In this document: in pieces, positions 41,417-50,110 of the stretch
How positions within the stretch are numbered: position 1 is the first letter of the stretch
How the letters are laid out: the number at the start of each line of letters is the position of its first letter
Origin: Streptomyces sp. CB02009
GTDB taxonomy: Bacteria > Actinomycetota > Actinomycetes > Streptomycetales > Streptomycetaceae
Reading direction: 5' to 3'
Length of the DNA stretch: 64,000 nucleotides
Assembly: GCF_001905825.1 (NCBI RefSeq)
Contig: NZ_LIVV01000010.1
Coordinates: 248,001 to 312,000 of the forward strand
Notes under the pieces: model-generated
Database searches by the model: none
Told to the model about the DNA's origin: nothing
The model's input: only the letters and a program-made list of their open reading frames with translations
Made by a program: the position numbers and the translations under genes

Positions 41417-42628
41417 ATGAAGACGATCGACGAGCTTCTCGCCGAAGGCGTCTCCGGCAAGCGGGTGTTCGTCCGCGCCGATCTCAACGTGCCGCTCGAC
41501 GGCACCACCATCACCGACGACGGCCGCATCCGCGCCGTCGTGCCCACGGTCAAGGCGCTCGCCGACGCGGGTGCCCGCGTCGTGGTCGCCTCGCACCTGG
41601 GCCGCCCGAAGGGCGCCCCGGACCCGGCGTTCTCGCTCGCCCCGGCCGCCGCGCGGCTCGGCGAGCTCCTCGGCGCCGAGGTGGCCTTCGCGACGGACAC
41701 GGTCGGCGAGTCCGCCACCGCCACCGTCGCGGGCCTCTCCGACGGCCGGGTGGCCGTGATCGAGAACCTCCGCTTCAACGCCGGCGAGACCTCCAAGGAC
41801 GACGCCGAGCGCGGCGCGTTCGCGGACCGGCTCGCCGCCCTCGCCGACGTCTACGTCGGTGACGGCTTCGGCGCCGTGCACCGCAAGCACGCCTCGGTCT
41901 TCGACCTCCCGGCGCGCCTGCCGCACGCCGCGGGCTACCTCATCGCCACCGAGGTCGGCGTCCTGAAGAAGCTCACGGACGACGTCCGGCGGCCGTACGT
42001 GGTCGCGCTCGGCGGCGCCAAGGTCTCCGACAAGCTCGGCGTGATCGACCACCTCCTGGAGAAGGCCGACCGCATCCTCATCGGCGGCGGCATGGCGTAC
42101 ACCTTCCTCAAGGCCCAGGGCCACGAGGTCGGCATCTCGCTGCTCCAGGAGGACCAGATCCCGGCGGTCCTGGACTACCTGAAGCGCGCCAAGGAGCGCG
42201 GGGTGGAGTTCGTCCTCCCCGTCGACGTGCTGGTCTCGTCCGAGTTCCCCGACCTGAAGACCAAGGCTCCGGCCAACCCGACCACGGTCGCCGCGGACGC
42301 CATCCCGGCGGACGAGGAGGGCCTGGACATCGGTCCGGAGACCCGTAAGCTCTACGCCTCGAAGCTCGCCGACGCCGGCACCGTCTTCTGGAACGGTCCG
42401 ATGGGCGTCTTCGAGCACCCCGACTACGCCGAGGGCACCAGGGCCGTCGCCCAGGCGCTCGTCGACTCCCCGGCCTTCACGGTCGTCGGCGGCGGAGACT
42501 CCGCCGCGGCCGTCCGCATCCTGGGCTTCGACGAGCAGGCGTTCGGACACATCTCGACCGGCGGCGGCGCCTCCCTCGAATACCTCGAGGGCAAGAAGCT
42601 CCCCGGCCTCGTCGCACTGGAGGACTGA
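41417..42628 (+). CDS. pgk: phosphoglycerate kinase
   Basis: PGK transfers a phosphate from 1,3-bisphosphoglycerate to ADP. This 403-residue protein shows RVFVRADLNVPLDG, the substrate loop VVVASHLGRPKG, ENLRFNAGETSKDD, VGDGFGAVHRKHAS, and the nucleotide site VVGGGDSAAAV near the C-terminus, all as in canonical PGK. The ATG at 41417 follows AAGGAG about ten bases upstream. It runs 7 bases into the tpiA gap, so pgk and tpiA are one transcript. Confidence 0.97.
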   Translation: MKTIDELLAEGVSGKRVFVRADLNVPLDGTTITDDGRIRAVVPTVKALADAGARVVVASHLGRPKGAPDPAFSLAPAAARLGELLGAEVAFATDTVGESATATVAGLSDGRVAVIENLRFNAGETSKDDAERGAFADRLAALADVYVGDGFGAVHRKHASVFDLPARLPHAAGYLIATEVGVLKKLTDDVRRPYVVALGGAKVSDKLGVIDHLLEKADRILIGGGMAYTFLKAQGHEVGISLLQEDQIPAVLDYLKRAKERGVEFVLPVDVLVSSEFPDLKTKAPANPTTVAADAIPADEEGLDIGPETRKLYASKLADAGTVFWNGPMGVFEHPDYAEGTRAVAQALVDSPAFTVVGGGDSAAAVRILGFDEQAFGHISTGGGASLEYLEGKKLPGLVALED

Positions 42629-42635
42629 CCCTTTC

Positions 42636-43415
42636 ATGAGCAGCACCCGCACCCCGCTGATGGCGGGCAACTGGAAGATGAACCTCAACCACCTCGAGGC
42701 CATCGCCCACGTCCAGAAGCTCGCCTTCGCCCTGACCGACAAGGACTACGACGCCTGTGAGGTGGCGGTCCTCGTCCCCTTCACCGACATCCGGTCCGTC
42801 CAGACCCTGGTCGACGGCGACAAGCTCAAGATCAAGTACGGTGCCCAGGACCTCTCGGCGCACGACTCCGGTGCCTACACCGGTGAGATCTCGGGCTCGA
42901 TGCTGGCCAAGTTCAAGTGCTCCTACGTGGCCGTCGGCCACTCCGAGCGCCGCCAGTACCACGCCGAGAACGACGAGGTCTGCAACGCCAAGGTGAAGGC
43001 CGCCTTCAAGCACGGCGTGACCCCGATCCTCTGTGTCGGCGAGGGCCTGGACATCCGCAAGGCCGGCAACCAGGTCGCGTACACCCTGGCCCAGCTCGAC
43101 GGCGGTCTGAAGGACGTCCCGGCCGAGCAGGCCGAGACCATCGTGATCGCGTACGAGCCGGTGTGGGCCATCGGCACCGGCGAGGTCGCCACCCCCGACG
43201 ACGCCCAGGAGGTCTGCGGGGCGATCCGCGGCCGCCTGGCGGAGCTGTACTCGCAGGAGCTGGCCGACAAGGTCCGCATCCAGTACGGCGGCTCGGTCAA
43301 GTCCGGCAACGTCGGCGCGATCATGGCGCAGCCGGACGTCGACGGCGCCCTGGTGGGCGGCGCGGCCCTGGACGCCGACGAGTTCGTCAAGATCGTCCGC
43401 TTCCGCGACCAGTGA
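42636..43415 (+). CDS. tpiA: triosephosphate isomerase
   Basis: TIM interconverts dihydroxyacetone phosphate and glyceraldehyde 3-phosphate. The 259-residue barrel has MAGNWKMN (catalytic Lys), VAVGHSERR (catalytic His), IAYEPVWAIGTG (catalytic Glu), and the phosphate-binding IQYGGSVK and GALVGGAAL loops. GGAGGAC sits in the pgk 3' end before the ATG. It is followed after ~90 bases by secG. Confidence 0.97.
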   Translation: MSSTRTPLMAGNWKMNLNHLEAIAHVQKLAFALTDKDYDACEVAVLVPFTDIRSVQTLVDGDKLKIKYGAQDLSAHDSGAYTGEISGSMLAKFKCSYVAVGHSERRQYHAENDEVCNAKVKAAFKHGVTPILCVGEGLDIRKAGNQVAYTLAQLDGGLKDVPAEQAETIVIAYEPVWAIGTGEVATPDDAQEVCGAIRGRLAELYSQELADKVRIQYGGSVKSGNVGAIMAQPDVDGALVGGAALDADEFVKIVRFRDQ

Positions 43416-43447
43416 GTATGCGGTAGCGGAGTTACGTCGTACCCTTG

Positions 43448-43475
43448 CGGGGGTCGGGCAGGTGCCCGGCCCCCG
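43448..43475 (+). terminator. hairpin between tpiA and secG
   Basis: CGGGGG-t-CGGGC pairs with GCCCG-g-CCCCCG around a 4-base loop. It may end the pgk-tpiA transcript or lie in the secG leader; TACCCT at 43439-43444 just upstream is a possible -10. Confidence 0.6.
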
Positions 43476-43506
43476 TCCGTATAAGTCCGAGGAAGTTGGT
43501 CCAGCC

Positions 43507-43743
43507 GTGGTTATGGGGTTCTCGATCGCCCTCATCGTCTTCAGCGGGCTGCTGATGCTGCTCGTGCTGATGCACAAGGGCAAGGGTGGCGGCCTCTCCG
43601 ACATGTTCGGAGGCGGAATGCAGTCCTCCGTCGGTGGCTCCTCGGTCGCCGAGCGCAACCTGGACCGCATCACCGTCGTGGTCGGTCTGCTGTGGTTCGC
43701 CTGCATTGTGGTACTTGGTCTGCTGATGAAGTTGGACGGGTAA
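43507..43743 (+). CDS. secG: protein translocase subunit SecG
   Basis: SecG is the small third subunit of the SecYEG channel and speeds preprotein export. This 78-residue protein has two transmembrane helices (FSIALIVFSGLLMLLVLMH and ITVVVGLLWFACIVVLGLLM) joined by the conserved loop KGKGGGLSDMFGGGMQSSVGGSSVAERNLDR. GTG at 43507 is used; an ATG two codons later is possible. The tpiA-secG neighbourhood is also common in other Gram-positive bacteria. Confidence 0.95.
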   Translation: MVMGFSIALIVFSGLLMLLVLMHKGKGGGLSDMFGGGMQSSVGGSSVAERNLDRITVVVGLLWFACIVVLGLLMKLDG

Positions 43744-43752
43744 CTCCGAACA

Positions 43753-43781
43753 CTGGACGCGCGTTGGGCCTTACGTAGACT
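43753..43781 (+). promoter_or_regulatory. rbpA-family gene promoter
   Basis: CTGGAC (43753-43758) and TAGACT (43776-43781) are spaced by 17 bases, matching the vegetative sigma (HrdB-type) pattern. The start would lie ~30 bases before the GTG at 43821. Confidence 0.55.
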
Positions 43782-43820
43782 GGGGCATCTTCGAGCACCA
43801 TCACGCAGGGAGTTACGACC

Positions 43821-44156
43821 GTGGCAAGTGGCAACGCGATCCGGGGAAGCCGGGTCGGGGCGGGGCCGATGGGCGAGGCCGAGCGGGGCGAATCGGCGCC
43901 CCGCGCCCGCATCTCCTTCTGGTGCTCGAACGGGCACGAGACGCAGCCGAGCTTCGCCAGCGACGCGGCGATCCCCGAGACCTGGGACTGCCCACGGTGC
44001 GGCTTCCCGGCCGGTCAGGACCGGGACAACCCGCCGGACCCGCCGCGCACGGAGCCGTACAAGACCCACCTCGCCTATGTGCGTGAGCGACGCAGCGACG
44101 CGGACGGCGAGGCGATCCTCGCCGAGGCGCTCGCGAAGCTGCGGGGCGAGATCTGA
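43821..44156 (+). CDS. rbpA: RbpA-family RNA polymerase-binding protein
   Basis: A 111-residue RbpA-type protein. RbpA binds RNA polymerase and the main sigma factor and helps open promoters. The family N-terminus GNAIRGSRVGAG, a zinc-site-like CSNGHETQPSF...TWDCPRCGFPAG, and the sigma-interacting LAYVRERRS helix are present. The THWDMLxERR form typical of the principal RbpA is replaced here by KTHLAYVRERRSDADGEAILAEALAKLRG, so this may be the second paralogue (sometimes called RbpB). GTG start with GGGAG upstream. Confidence 0.85.
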   Translation: MASGNAIRGSRVGAGPMGEAERGESAPRARISFWCSNGHETQPSFASDAAIPETWDCPRCGFPAGQDRDNPPDPPRTEPYKTHLAYVRERRSDADGEAILAEALAKLRGEI

Positions 44157-44177
44157 GCGCGGTGTGACGATGTGACG

Positions 44178-44220
44178 AACGGGCCTTGCCCGCGAACTCG
44201 GTTCGCGGACAAGGCCCGTT
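44178..44220. terminator. strong terminator after the rbpA-family gene
   Basis: AACGGGCCTTG-c-CCGCGAAC pairs with GTTCGCGG-a-CAAGGCCCGTT around a TCG loop: 19 pairs with one mismatch. Confidence 0.9.
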
Positions 44221-44290
44221 GTCAGTGGTCCCCCTTAACGTCGGTCGTGAAGGATCCTCGGATCCGGCGGACGGACGGGGGCGCACCACC

Positions 44291-45511
44291 ATGACGATGA
44301 CGAAGGCGGCGACAGCGGGCGGCAGGGCCGTGCCCGCCTGGCGGGGCGGCTTCGGGAGGCTGTGGACCGCCGCGGTCGTCTCCCGGTTCGGCGACTCCCT
44401 GCGCACCGCCGCGATGCCGCTGCTCGCCGCCTCGCTCACCGACGACGCCCTCCTCATCGCCTCCGTCACCGCCTGCGGCTACCTGCCCTGGCTGCTCTTC
44501 GGCCTGCTCGGCGGAGCCGTCGCCGACCGGGTCGACCAGCGCAGGGCCATGTGGGCCGTCGACCTCGTACGCGGCGCGCTCATGGCCGGGTTCGCCGCCG
44601 CCGTCGCCTTCGGACACGCCGGTATCGCCCTTCTCCTGGTCCTCGCCTTCGCGCTCACCACCATGCAGACCCTCTTCGACAACGCCGCCACCGCGCTGCT
44701 GCCCTCCCTCGTGCCCGCCGAGACCCTCGCCGGAGCCAACGCCCGCCTGATGACCGGTCAGCAGCTGGTGAGCGGCCTCCTCGCCGCGCCCCTGGTGCCC
44801 GCCCTGCTCCTCGCAGGGCCCGCCGTGCCGTACGCCGCCGACGCCGCCACCTACGTCCTGGCCTCGCTGCTCATCGCCTCCCTGCGGACCCCGGCACCCG
44901 CACGGCCGCCCCGGCCCGCCGGCTCCACCCTCCGGGCCGAGATGGCCGAGGGGCTCGCCGTGCTGCGCGCGGACCGCTCCCTGCGGTGGCTCTGCACGGC
45001 CACCACCCTCTGCAACATCGGCATGGGCGCCCTCATCGCCACGCTCGTCGTCCTGGTCACCGACGGCCTCCACGCCGGGAACACGGGATACGCGGCCACC
45101 CTGACCGCCTTCGCCATCGGCGGGGTCGCGGGCGGGTTCCTGGCCCGCCGGATCGCCGAACGGACCGGACGGGTACGCGCGGTGGTCCTCGCCGGCACCG
45201 TCCAGACCGGCTGTCTCGTCCTGTTGGGGACGGTCCCGGTCCTCGCGGTGGCGATCGGGGCCATGGCGGTGTTCGGCTTCATGGGGACCGTCTGGAACGT
45301 CCAGCAGACCACCCTCATGCAGGAGCGCGCCCCCGAGGGCATGCTCGGCCGGATCGCCGCCGCGTTCCGCACCCTCGCCGTCGCGGGCGCCCCGCTCGGA
45401 GCCGTGCTGGGCGGCGCGGCGGCGGCCGGCTGGGGACCGCTCACCCCGGCTCTGCTCGCGGCGGCCCTGTTCGCGCTCGCCGTCACGTCACTGGCCCCCC
45501 TGATCAATTAG
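44291..45511 (+). CDS. MFS transporter (multidrug/effector type)
   Basis: A 406-residue MFS protein of the MFS_3/enterobactin-exporter-like group. It has VSRFGDSLRTAAMPLLAASL in helix one, GGAVADRVDQRRAMWAVDLVRG after helix two, and GFMGTVWNVQQTTLMQERAPEGMLGRIAAAFR, a stretch typical of this group. It is expected to export a small molecule. The ATG at 44291 is chosen because upstream in-frame sequence overlaps a terminator. It lies in front of pgi in the same direction with only ~50 bases between, so readthrough into pgi is possible. Confidence 0.86.
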   Translation: MTMTKAATAGGRAVPAWRGGFGRLWTAAVVSRFGDSLRTAAMPLLAASLTDDALLIASVTACGYLPWLLFGLLGGAVADRVDQRRAMWAVDLVRGALMAGFAAAVAFGHAGIALLLVLAFALTTMQTLFDNAATALLPSLVPAETLAGANARLMTGQQLVSGLLAAPLVPALLLAGPAVPYAADAATYVLASLLIASLRTPAPARPPRPAGSTLRAEMAEGLAVLRADRSLRWLCTATTLCNIGMGALIATLVVLVTDGLHAGNTGYAATLTAFAIGGVAGGFLARRIAERTGRVRAVVLAGTVQTGCLVLLGTVPVLAVAIGAMAVFGFMGTVWNVQQTTLMQERAPEGMLGRIAAAFRTLAVAGAPLGAVLGGAAAAGWGPLTPALLAAALFALAVTSLAPLIN

Positions 45512-45558
45512 GTTGGAGAGGCAGCGGGGCAGACAAGCAGTACGAGAAGAAGTGGGCG

Positions 45559-47229
45559 ATGTCCGAGATGAAGAACGAAGGCCGCACCAGGCTCAACCGG
45601 CTGCCCGAGTGGGCGGCCCTCGGCAAGCACCGTGAGCAGCTGGGGGAGACCCGGCTGCGCGACCTGTTCGCCGCCGACGCGGAGCGCGGCACCGACTACG
45701 CCCTGCGTGTCGGCGACCTCTACCTGGACTACTCCAAGCACCTCGTCACCGACGAGACGCTGACCCTGCTGCGCGAACTGGCGGCCGCCACCGGCGTCGC
45801 CGAGCTCCGCGACGCCATGTTCCGCGGCGAGAAGATCAACACCACCGAGGACCGCGCGGTCCTCCACGTCGCGCTCCGTGCCCCCCGCGATGCGGTGATC
45901 GAGGTCGACGGGGAGAACGTCGTCCCCGGCGTCCACGCCGTCCTCGACAGGATGGGCGCGTTCTCCGACAAGGTCCGCGCGGGCGAGTGGACCGGCCACA
46001 CCGGCAAGCCGATCAAGAACATCGTCAACATCGGCATCGGCGGCTCCGACCTCGGCCCCGCCATGGCCTACGAGGTCCTGCGCTCCTTCACCCAGCGGGA
46101 CCTGACGCTCCGTTTCGTCTCCAACGTCGACGGCGCCGACCTCCACGAGGCCGTCCGCGACCTCGACCCCGCCGAGACCCTGTTCGTCATCGCCTCGAAG
46201 ACCTTCACCACCATCGAGACGATCACGAACGCCACCTCCGCGCGGGACTGGCTCCTCACCGGCCTGGGAGCCGGCCAGGAGGCCGTCGCCAAGCACTTCG
46301 TCGCCCTCTCGACCAACGCCGAGAAGGTCGAGGAGTTCGGCATCGACACCGCGAACATGTTCGAGTTCTGGGACTGGGTCGGCGGTCGCTACTCGTACGA
46401 CTCCGCCATCGGCCTCTCCCTGATGATCGCCATCGGCCCGGAGCGCTTCCGCGAGATGCTCGACGGCTTCCACCTCGTCGACGAGCACTTCCGCACGGCT
46501 CCGCCCGAGGAGAACGCACCGCTGCTCCTCGGCCTCCTCGGGGTCTGGTACGGCGCCTTCTTCGACGCCCAGTCGCACGCCGTCCTGCCGTACTCGCACT
46601 ACCTCTCCAAGTTCACCGCCTACCTCCAGCAGCTCGACATGGAGTCCAACGGCAAGTCGGTGGACCGCCAGGGCAACCCGGTCGACTGGCAGACCGGCCC
46701 CGTCGTCTGGGGCACCCCCGGCACCAACGGGCAGCACGCCTACTACCAGTTGCTCCACCAGGGCACCAAGGTCATCCCGGCCGACTTCATCGGCTTCGCG
46801 CGGCCCGTCGACGACCTGCTGCCGGGCCTCGTCGCCCAGCACGACCTGCTCATGGCCAACTTCTTCGCCCAGACGCAGGCCCTGGCCTTCGGCAAGACCC
46901 CCGACGAGGTGCGGGCGGAGGGCGTCCCCGAGGAGCTCGTCCCGCACAAGACCTTCCAGGGCAACCACCCCACCACCACGATCCTCGCCGACACGCTCAC
47001 CCCCTCCGTCCTCGGCCAGCTCATCGCGCTGTACGAGCACAAGGTCTTCGTCCAGGGCGCCGTCTGGAACATCGACTCCTTCGACCAGTGGGGCGTCGAA
47101 CTCGGCAAGGTCCTCGCCAAGCGGATCGAGCCGGTCCTGACCGCCGCCGACGGGGACCAGAGCGGCGAGCACCTCGACAGCTCCACCGCCGGACTCGTGT
47201 CCGCCTACCGCACGCTGCGCGGACGGTAG
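45559..47229 (+). CDS. pgi: glucose-6-phosphate isomerase
   Basis: Pgi converts glucose 6-phosphate to fructose 6-phosphate, joining glycolysis and the pentose phosphate pathway. This 556-residue protein has NIVNIGIGGSDLGPAMAYE, SKTFTTIETITNA (phosphate site), FWDWVGGRYSYDSAIGLSLMIAIG, GTNGQHAYYQLLHQG with catalytic Glu/His region, and KVFVQGAVWNIDSFDQWGVELGK near the end. GTGGG lies before the ATG at 45559. The pentose phosphate genes lie a short way downstream on the other strand. Confidence 0.97.
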   Translation: MSEMKNEGRTRLNRLPEWAALGKHREQLGETRLRDLFAADAERGTDYALRVGDLYLDYSKHLVTDETLTLLRELAAATGVAELRDAMFRGEKINTTEDRAVLHVALRAPRDAVIEVDGENVVPGVHAVLDRMGAFSDKVRAGEWTGHTGKPIKNIVNIGIGGSDLGPAMAYEVLRSFTQRDLTLRFVSNVDGADLHEAVRDLDPAETLFVIASKTFTTIETITNATSARDWLLTGLGAGQEAVAKHFVALSTNAEKVEEFGIDTANMFEFWDWVGGRYSYDSAIGLSLMIAIGPERFREMLDGFHLVDEHFRTAPPEENAPLLLGLLGVWYGAFFDAQSHAVLPYSHYLSKFTAYLQQLDMESNGKSVDRQGNPVDWQTGPVVWGTPGTNGQHAYYQLLHQGTKVIPADFIGFARPVDDLLPGLVAQHDLLMANFFAQTQALAFGKTPDEVRAEGVPEELVPHKTFQGNHPTTTILADTLTPSVLGQLIALYEHKVFVQGAVWNIDSFDQWGVELGKVLAKRIEPVLTAADGDQSGEHLDSSTAGLVSAYRTLRGR

Positions 47230-47233
47230 AGCC

Positions 47234-47734
47234 ATGACGGGGGAGAACGCGGTGCGGCTGCGGCCGCCCAGGAACGCCGTGGACGAGCGGGCCGTCGCCT
47301 GGTGGCGGAGCCGGCTCCTGGCGACCACCGCCGTACCGGTGGTGGTCCTCGGCGTCCTCGGCGCCCTCATCGGGCCCGCCCGGTTCTGGCTGCTGCTCGC
47401 GGCCGGCGCCGTCGCGGTCCTGGGCCTCACCTGCACCGCGTTCTTCCCCGCCTGGTGGTTCCGGGTGCACCGCTGGGAGGTCACCGAAGACGCCGTCTAC
47501 GTCCGCACGGGGGCCCTCTGGCAGGAGTGGCGGATCGCGCCGATGTCCCGGATCCAGACCGTCGACACCTCGCGCGGCCCGCTGGAGCAGGGCTTCCGGC
47601 TCGCCACCGTCACGGTGACCACCGCCTCCTCCAAGGGCGCGATCCGGATCGAGGGCCTCGACCACGAACTGGCCGCCGAGCTGGCCGAGCGGCTGACCCT
47701 GATCACCCAGGCCACCCCCGGGGACGCCACATGA
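47234..47734 (+). CDS. PH-domain membrane protein (YdbS-like)
   Basis: A 166-residue membrane protein with two adjacent transmembrane helices (residues ~25-70) followed by a bacterial pleckstrin-homology domain of the DUF304/bPH2 type (FRVHRWEVTEDAVYVRTGALWQEWRIAPMSRIQTVDTSRGPLEQGFRLATVTVTTASSKG). It matches the YdbS half of the YdbS-YdbT pair known in Bacillus, where these confer resistance to the LCI/ amylocyclicin-type or related peptides. Its stop overlaps the next start (ATGA). Confidence 0.88.
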   Translation: MTGENAVRLRPPRNAVDERAVAWWRSRLLATTAVPVVVLGVLGALIGPARFWLLLAAGAVAVLGLTCTAFFPAWWFRVHRWEVTEDAVYVRTGALWQEWRIAPMSRIQTVDTSRGPLEQGFRLATVTVTTASSKGAIRIEGLDHELAAELAERLTLITQATPGDAT

Positions 47735-49302
47735 GCGAGGCGCCGGACACGATGACCGGAGCCGCCGCGGACGGGACGCGGGAGACGGACTGGCTGCGGC
47801 TCGATCCCCGCACCGTGCTCGTCCGGGTCGTCCTCTTCAGCGGCGTCCTGGCCGGCGCCGCGCTGCCCGTCACCGTCGCGCTGGCCGGGCCGCGCCCGCT
47901 GTGGCAGGCCGTCGCCTGGGTCGCCGCGGGCGTCACCCTCGCCCTGCTCGCCGACATCGTCGCCGAGACCGTCCGGCTCCGCCGCACCCGCTACCGGATC
48001 GGCGCCGAGAGGGTGGAGCTCCACACCGGGCTCCTCGTCGTCCAGCGCCGCTCGCTCGCCCGCGAACGCATCCGCAGCGCCGACCTCACCGCCAACCCGC
48101 TCCAGCGCGCCCTCGGCCTCGTCAAGGTCCGCATCGGCACCGGAGAGCACACCGGCGGCAGCGAATCCACCCTCGAACTCGACCTGGTCACCCGGGCCGA
48201 GGGGGAGCGGCTGCGCCACGAGCTGCTCGCCCGCCCCGCCGCCGCCCCCCCGGCCCCGGACCACGACCCCTCTCTCGCGACCCTCGACCCGCGCTGGATC
48301 CGCTACGCCCCCGTCTCCTTCCTCGCCCCCGCCCTCGGCGGCGCGGCGGCCGGAGCGGTCATGCAGGTCAGCGAGTGGTTCGGCGCCCAGGCGGAGGTCA
48401 TCGACTGGATAGGGGACCGGTTCCAGGACGTCTCCATCCCCTGGATGATCGTCGTCCTGGTCCTCATCGCCACCGTCGCCGGAGCGGTCGGCGCCCTCGG
48501 CCTCTGGGTCGAGATGTGGTGGAACTACCGCCTGGAGCGCGAGCCCGGCGGCACCCTGCGGGTCTCCCGCGGACTCTTCACCGCCCGCTCGGTCTCCATA
48601 GAGGAGCGCAGGCTGCGCGGCATCGAGCTGGTCGAGCCGCTCGGCGTCCGCGCCCTCGGGGCGGCCCGGGTCGACGCCGTCGCCACCGGGCTCGTCAAGG
48701 ACGAGGCCGACAAGCACACCGACCTCAAGACCCTGCTGCCGGCGGCGGAGCGGCCGGTGGCCGACCGGGTCGCCGCCCAGGTCCTGCGCGAGCCGCAGCC
48801 GCCCACCGGGGCGCCCCTCGCCGCCCACCCCCGGGCCGCCCGCACCCGCAGGGTGCGCTGGGCGCTGGGGAGCGCCCTGCTGCCCGTGGCGGTCCTCGTC
48901 CTCCTCGGTCTGCTCCTCACCCCGGTCCTGCTGTACGCGGCGGCCGGCTGCGCGGTCGTGCTCGGCCCGGTCGCCCTGCTGTTCGCGCGCGACGCGTACC
49001 GCTCGCTCGGACACGCCGTCAGCGGCGCCTACCTGGTCACCCGTTCGGGTACGGTCCGGCGGACCACGGTCGCCCTCCAGCGCTCCGGTGTCATCGGCTG
49101 GACCGTCAAGCAGTCGTACTTCCAGCGGCGGGCCGGCCTGCTGACCCTCACCGCCACGACGGCGGCGGGAGCGGGCGCGTACGACATCCTCGACGCCGGC
49201 CGGAGCGAGGGGCTGACCTTCGCCGCCGGGGCCGTACCGGACCTGCTCGCGCCCTTCCTCGAAGCCGTACCGACGCAGGAGGCCCGGTCCACCGAGAGGT
49301 GA
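47731..49302 (+). CDS. triple PH-domain membrane protein (YdbT-like)
   Basis: A 523-residue membrane protein with about six transmembrane helices arranged in pairs, each pair followed by a bPH2 domain: YRIGAERVELHTGLLVVQRRSLARERIRSADLTANPLQRALGL (residues ~90-150), TLRVSRGLFTARSVSIEERRLRGIELVEPLGVRALGAARVDAVATGL (~275-330), and AYLVTRSGTVRRTTVALQRSGVIGWTVKQSYFQRRAGLLTLTATT (~435-495). It is the YdbT partner of the upstream protein and probably forms a membrane complex with it; a role in envelope defence is inferred from Bacillus. Confidence 0.88.
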   Translation: MSEAPDTMTGAAADGTRETDWLRLDPRTVLVRVVLFSGVLAGAALPVTVALAGPRPLWQAVAWVAAGVTLALLADIVAETVRLRRTRYRIGAERVELHTGLLVVQRRSLARERIRSADLTANPLQRALGLVKVRIGTGEHTGGSESTLELDLVTRAEGERLRHELLARPAAAPPAPDHDPSLATLDPRWIRYAPVSFLAPALGGAAAGAVMQVSEWFGAQAEVIDWIGDRFQDVSIPWMIVVLVLIATVAGAVGALGLWVEMWWNYRLEREPGGTLRVSRGLFTARSVSIEERRLRGIELVEPLGVRALGAARVDAVATGLVKDEADKHTDLKTLLPAAERPVADRVAAQVLREPQPPTGAPLAAHPRAARTRRVRWALGSALLPVAVLVLLGLLLTPVLLYAAAGCAVVLGPVALLFARDAYRSLGHAVSGAYLVTRSGTVRRTTVALQRSGVIGWTVKQSYFQRRAGLLTLTATTAAGAGAYDILDAGRSEGLTFAAGAVPDLLAPFLEAVPTQEARSTER

Positions 49303-49310
49303 ACCGGGCC
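49281..49310. terminator. bidirectional terminator over the YdbT-like stop codon
   Basis: GGCCCGGT (49281-49288) pairs with ACCGGGCC (49303-49310) around a 14-base loop containing the stop codon; GCCTCCGAGGC (49308-49318) adds a small hairpin. It ends the convergent PH-domain and pentose phosphate operons. Confidence 0.6.
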
Positions 49311-49327
49311 TCCGAGGCGCCGTGCCG

Positions 49328-50110
49328 TCAGGCGGACGCCGGCGGGTACAGGCTCCGCGGCAGCTCCGAGGCCGCCGCCGCGTCCAGCAGCCACAGGGTG
49401 CGCGAGCGGCCGTAGGCGCCCGCCGCCGGGGCCTGCACCTCGCCCGCGCCCGACAGCGCGATCGCCGCCGCCTTCGCCTTGTCCGCGCCGGCCGCGAGCA
49501 GCCAGACCTCCTTCGCCGCCCGGATCGCCGGCAGGGTCAGCGAGACCCGCACCGGCGGCGGCTTGGGCGCGCCGTGCACCCCGACCACCGTCCGCTCGGT
49601 CTCGCGGACCGCGGGCAGCTCCGGGAAGAGCGAGGCCACATGGGTGTCCGGGCCGACGCCCAGCATCAGGACGTCGAAGGTCGGGACCCCGCCGTGGTCA
49701 CCGGGGCCCGCGGCGGCGGCCAGCTCCCGCGCGTACGCGGCCGCGGCCGCGTCGACGTCGGAGCCGTACGGGCCGTCCGAGGCCGGCATGGCGTGCACCC
49801 GCACCGGGTCGAGCGGCACCCGGTCGAGCAGCGCCTCGCGGGCCTGGGTGACGTTCCGCTCGGGGTCTCCCGACGGCAGGAAGCGCTCGTCGCCCCACCA
49901 CAGGTCGAGCCGCGACCAGTCGATCGCGTCCCGGGCGGGTGCCGAACCGAGCGCGGCCAGCAGGCCGTTGCCGTTGCGTCCGCCGGTGAGCACCACCGAG
50001 GCGGAGCCGCGGGCGGCCTGGGCGTCCACGATCTTCGTGATCAGCCGGGCCGCGGCGGCCTCGGCCATCAGCTCCTTGTCGCGGTGGACGACCAGCTGGG
50101 GCGTGCTCAC
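49328..50110 (-). CDS. pgl: 6-phosphogluconolactonase
   Basis: Pgl hydrolyses 6-phosphogluconolactone, the second pentose phosphate step. The 260-residue DevB/NagB-fold protein has SASVVLTGGRNGNGLLAALG, LWWGDERFLPSGDPERN, VLMLGVGPDTHVASLFP and the ALSG-type end. The GTG at 50110 overlaps the opcA stop (GTGA). It is the last gene of the tkt-tal-zwf-opcA-pgl operon. The usual GGxSP is here GGRNG, a small departure. Confidence 0.94.
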   Translation of the reverse strand: MSTPQLVVHRDKELMAEAAAARLITKIVDAQAARGSASVVLTGGRNGNGLLAALGSAPARDAIDWSRLDLWWGDERFLPSGDPERNVTQAREALLDRVPLDPVRVHAMPASDGPYGSDVDAAAAAYARELAAAAGPGDHGGVPTFDVLMLGVGPDTHVASLFPELPAVRETERTVVGVHGAPKPPPVRVSLTLPAIRAAKEVWLLAAGADKAKAAAIALSGAGEVQAPAAGAYGRSRTLWLLDAAAASELPRSLYPPASA

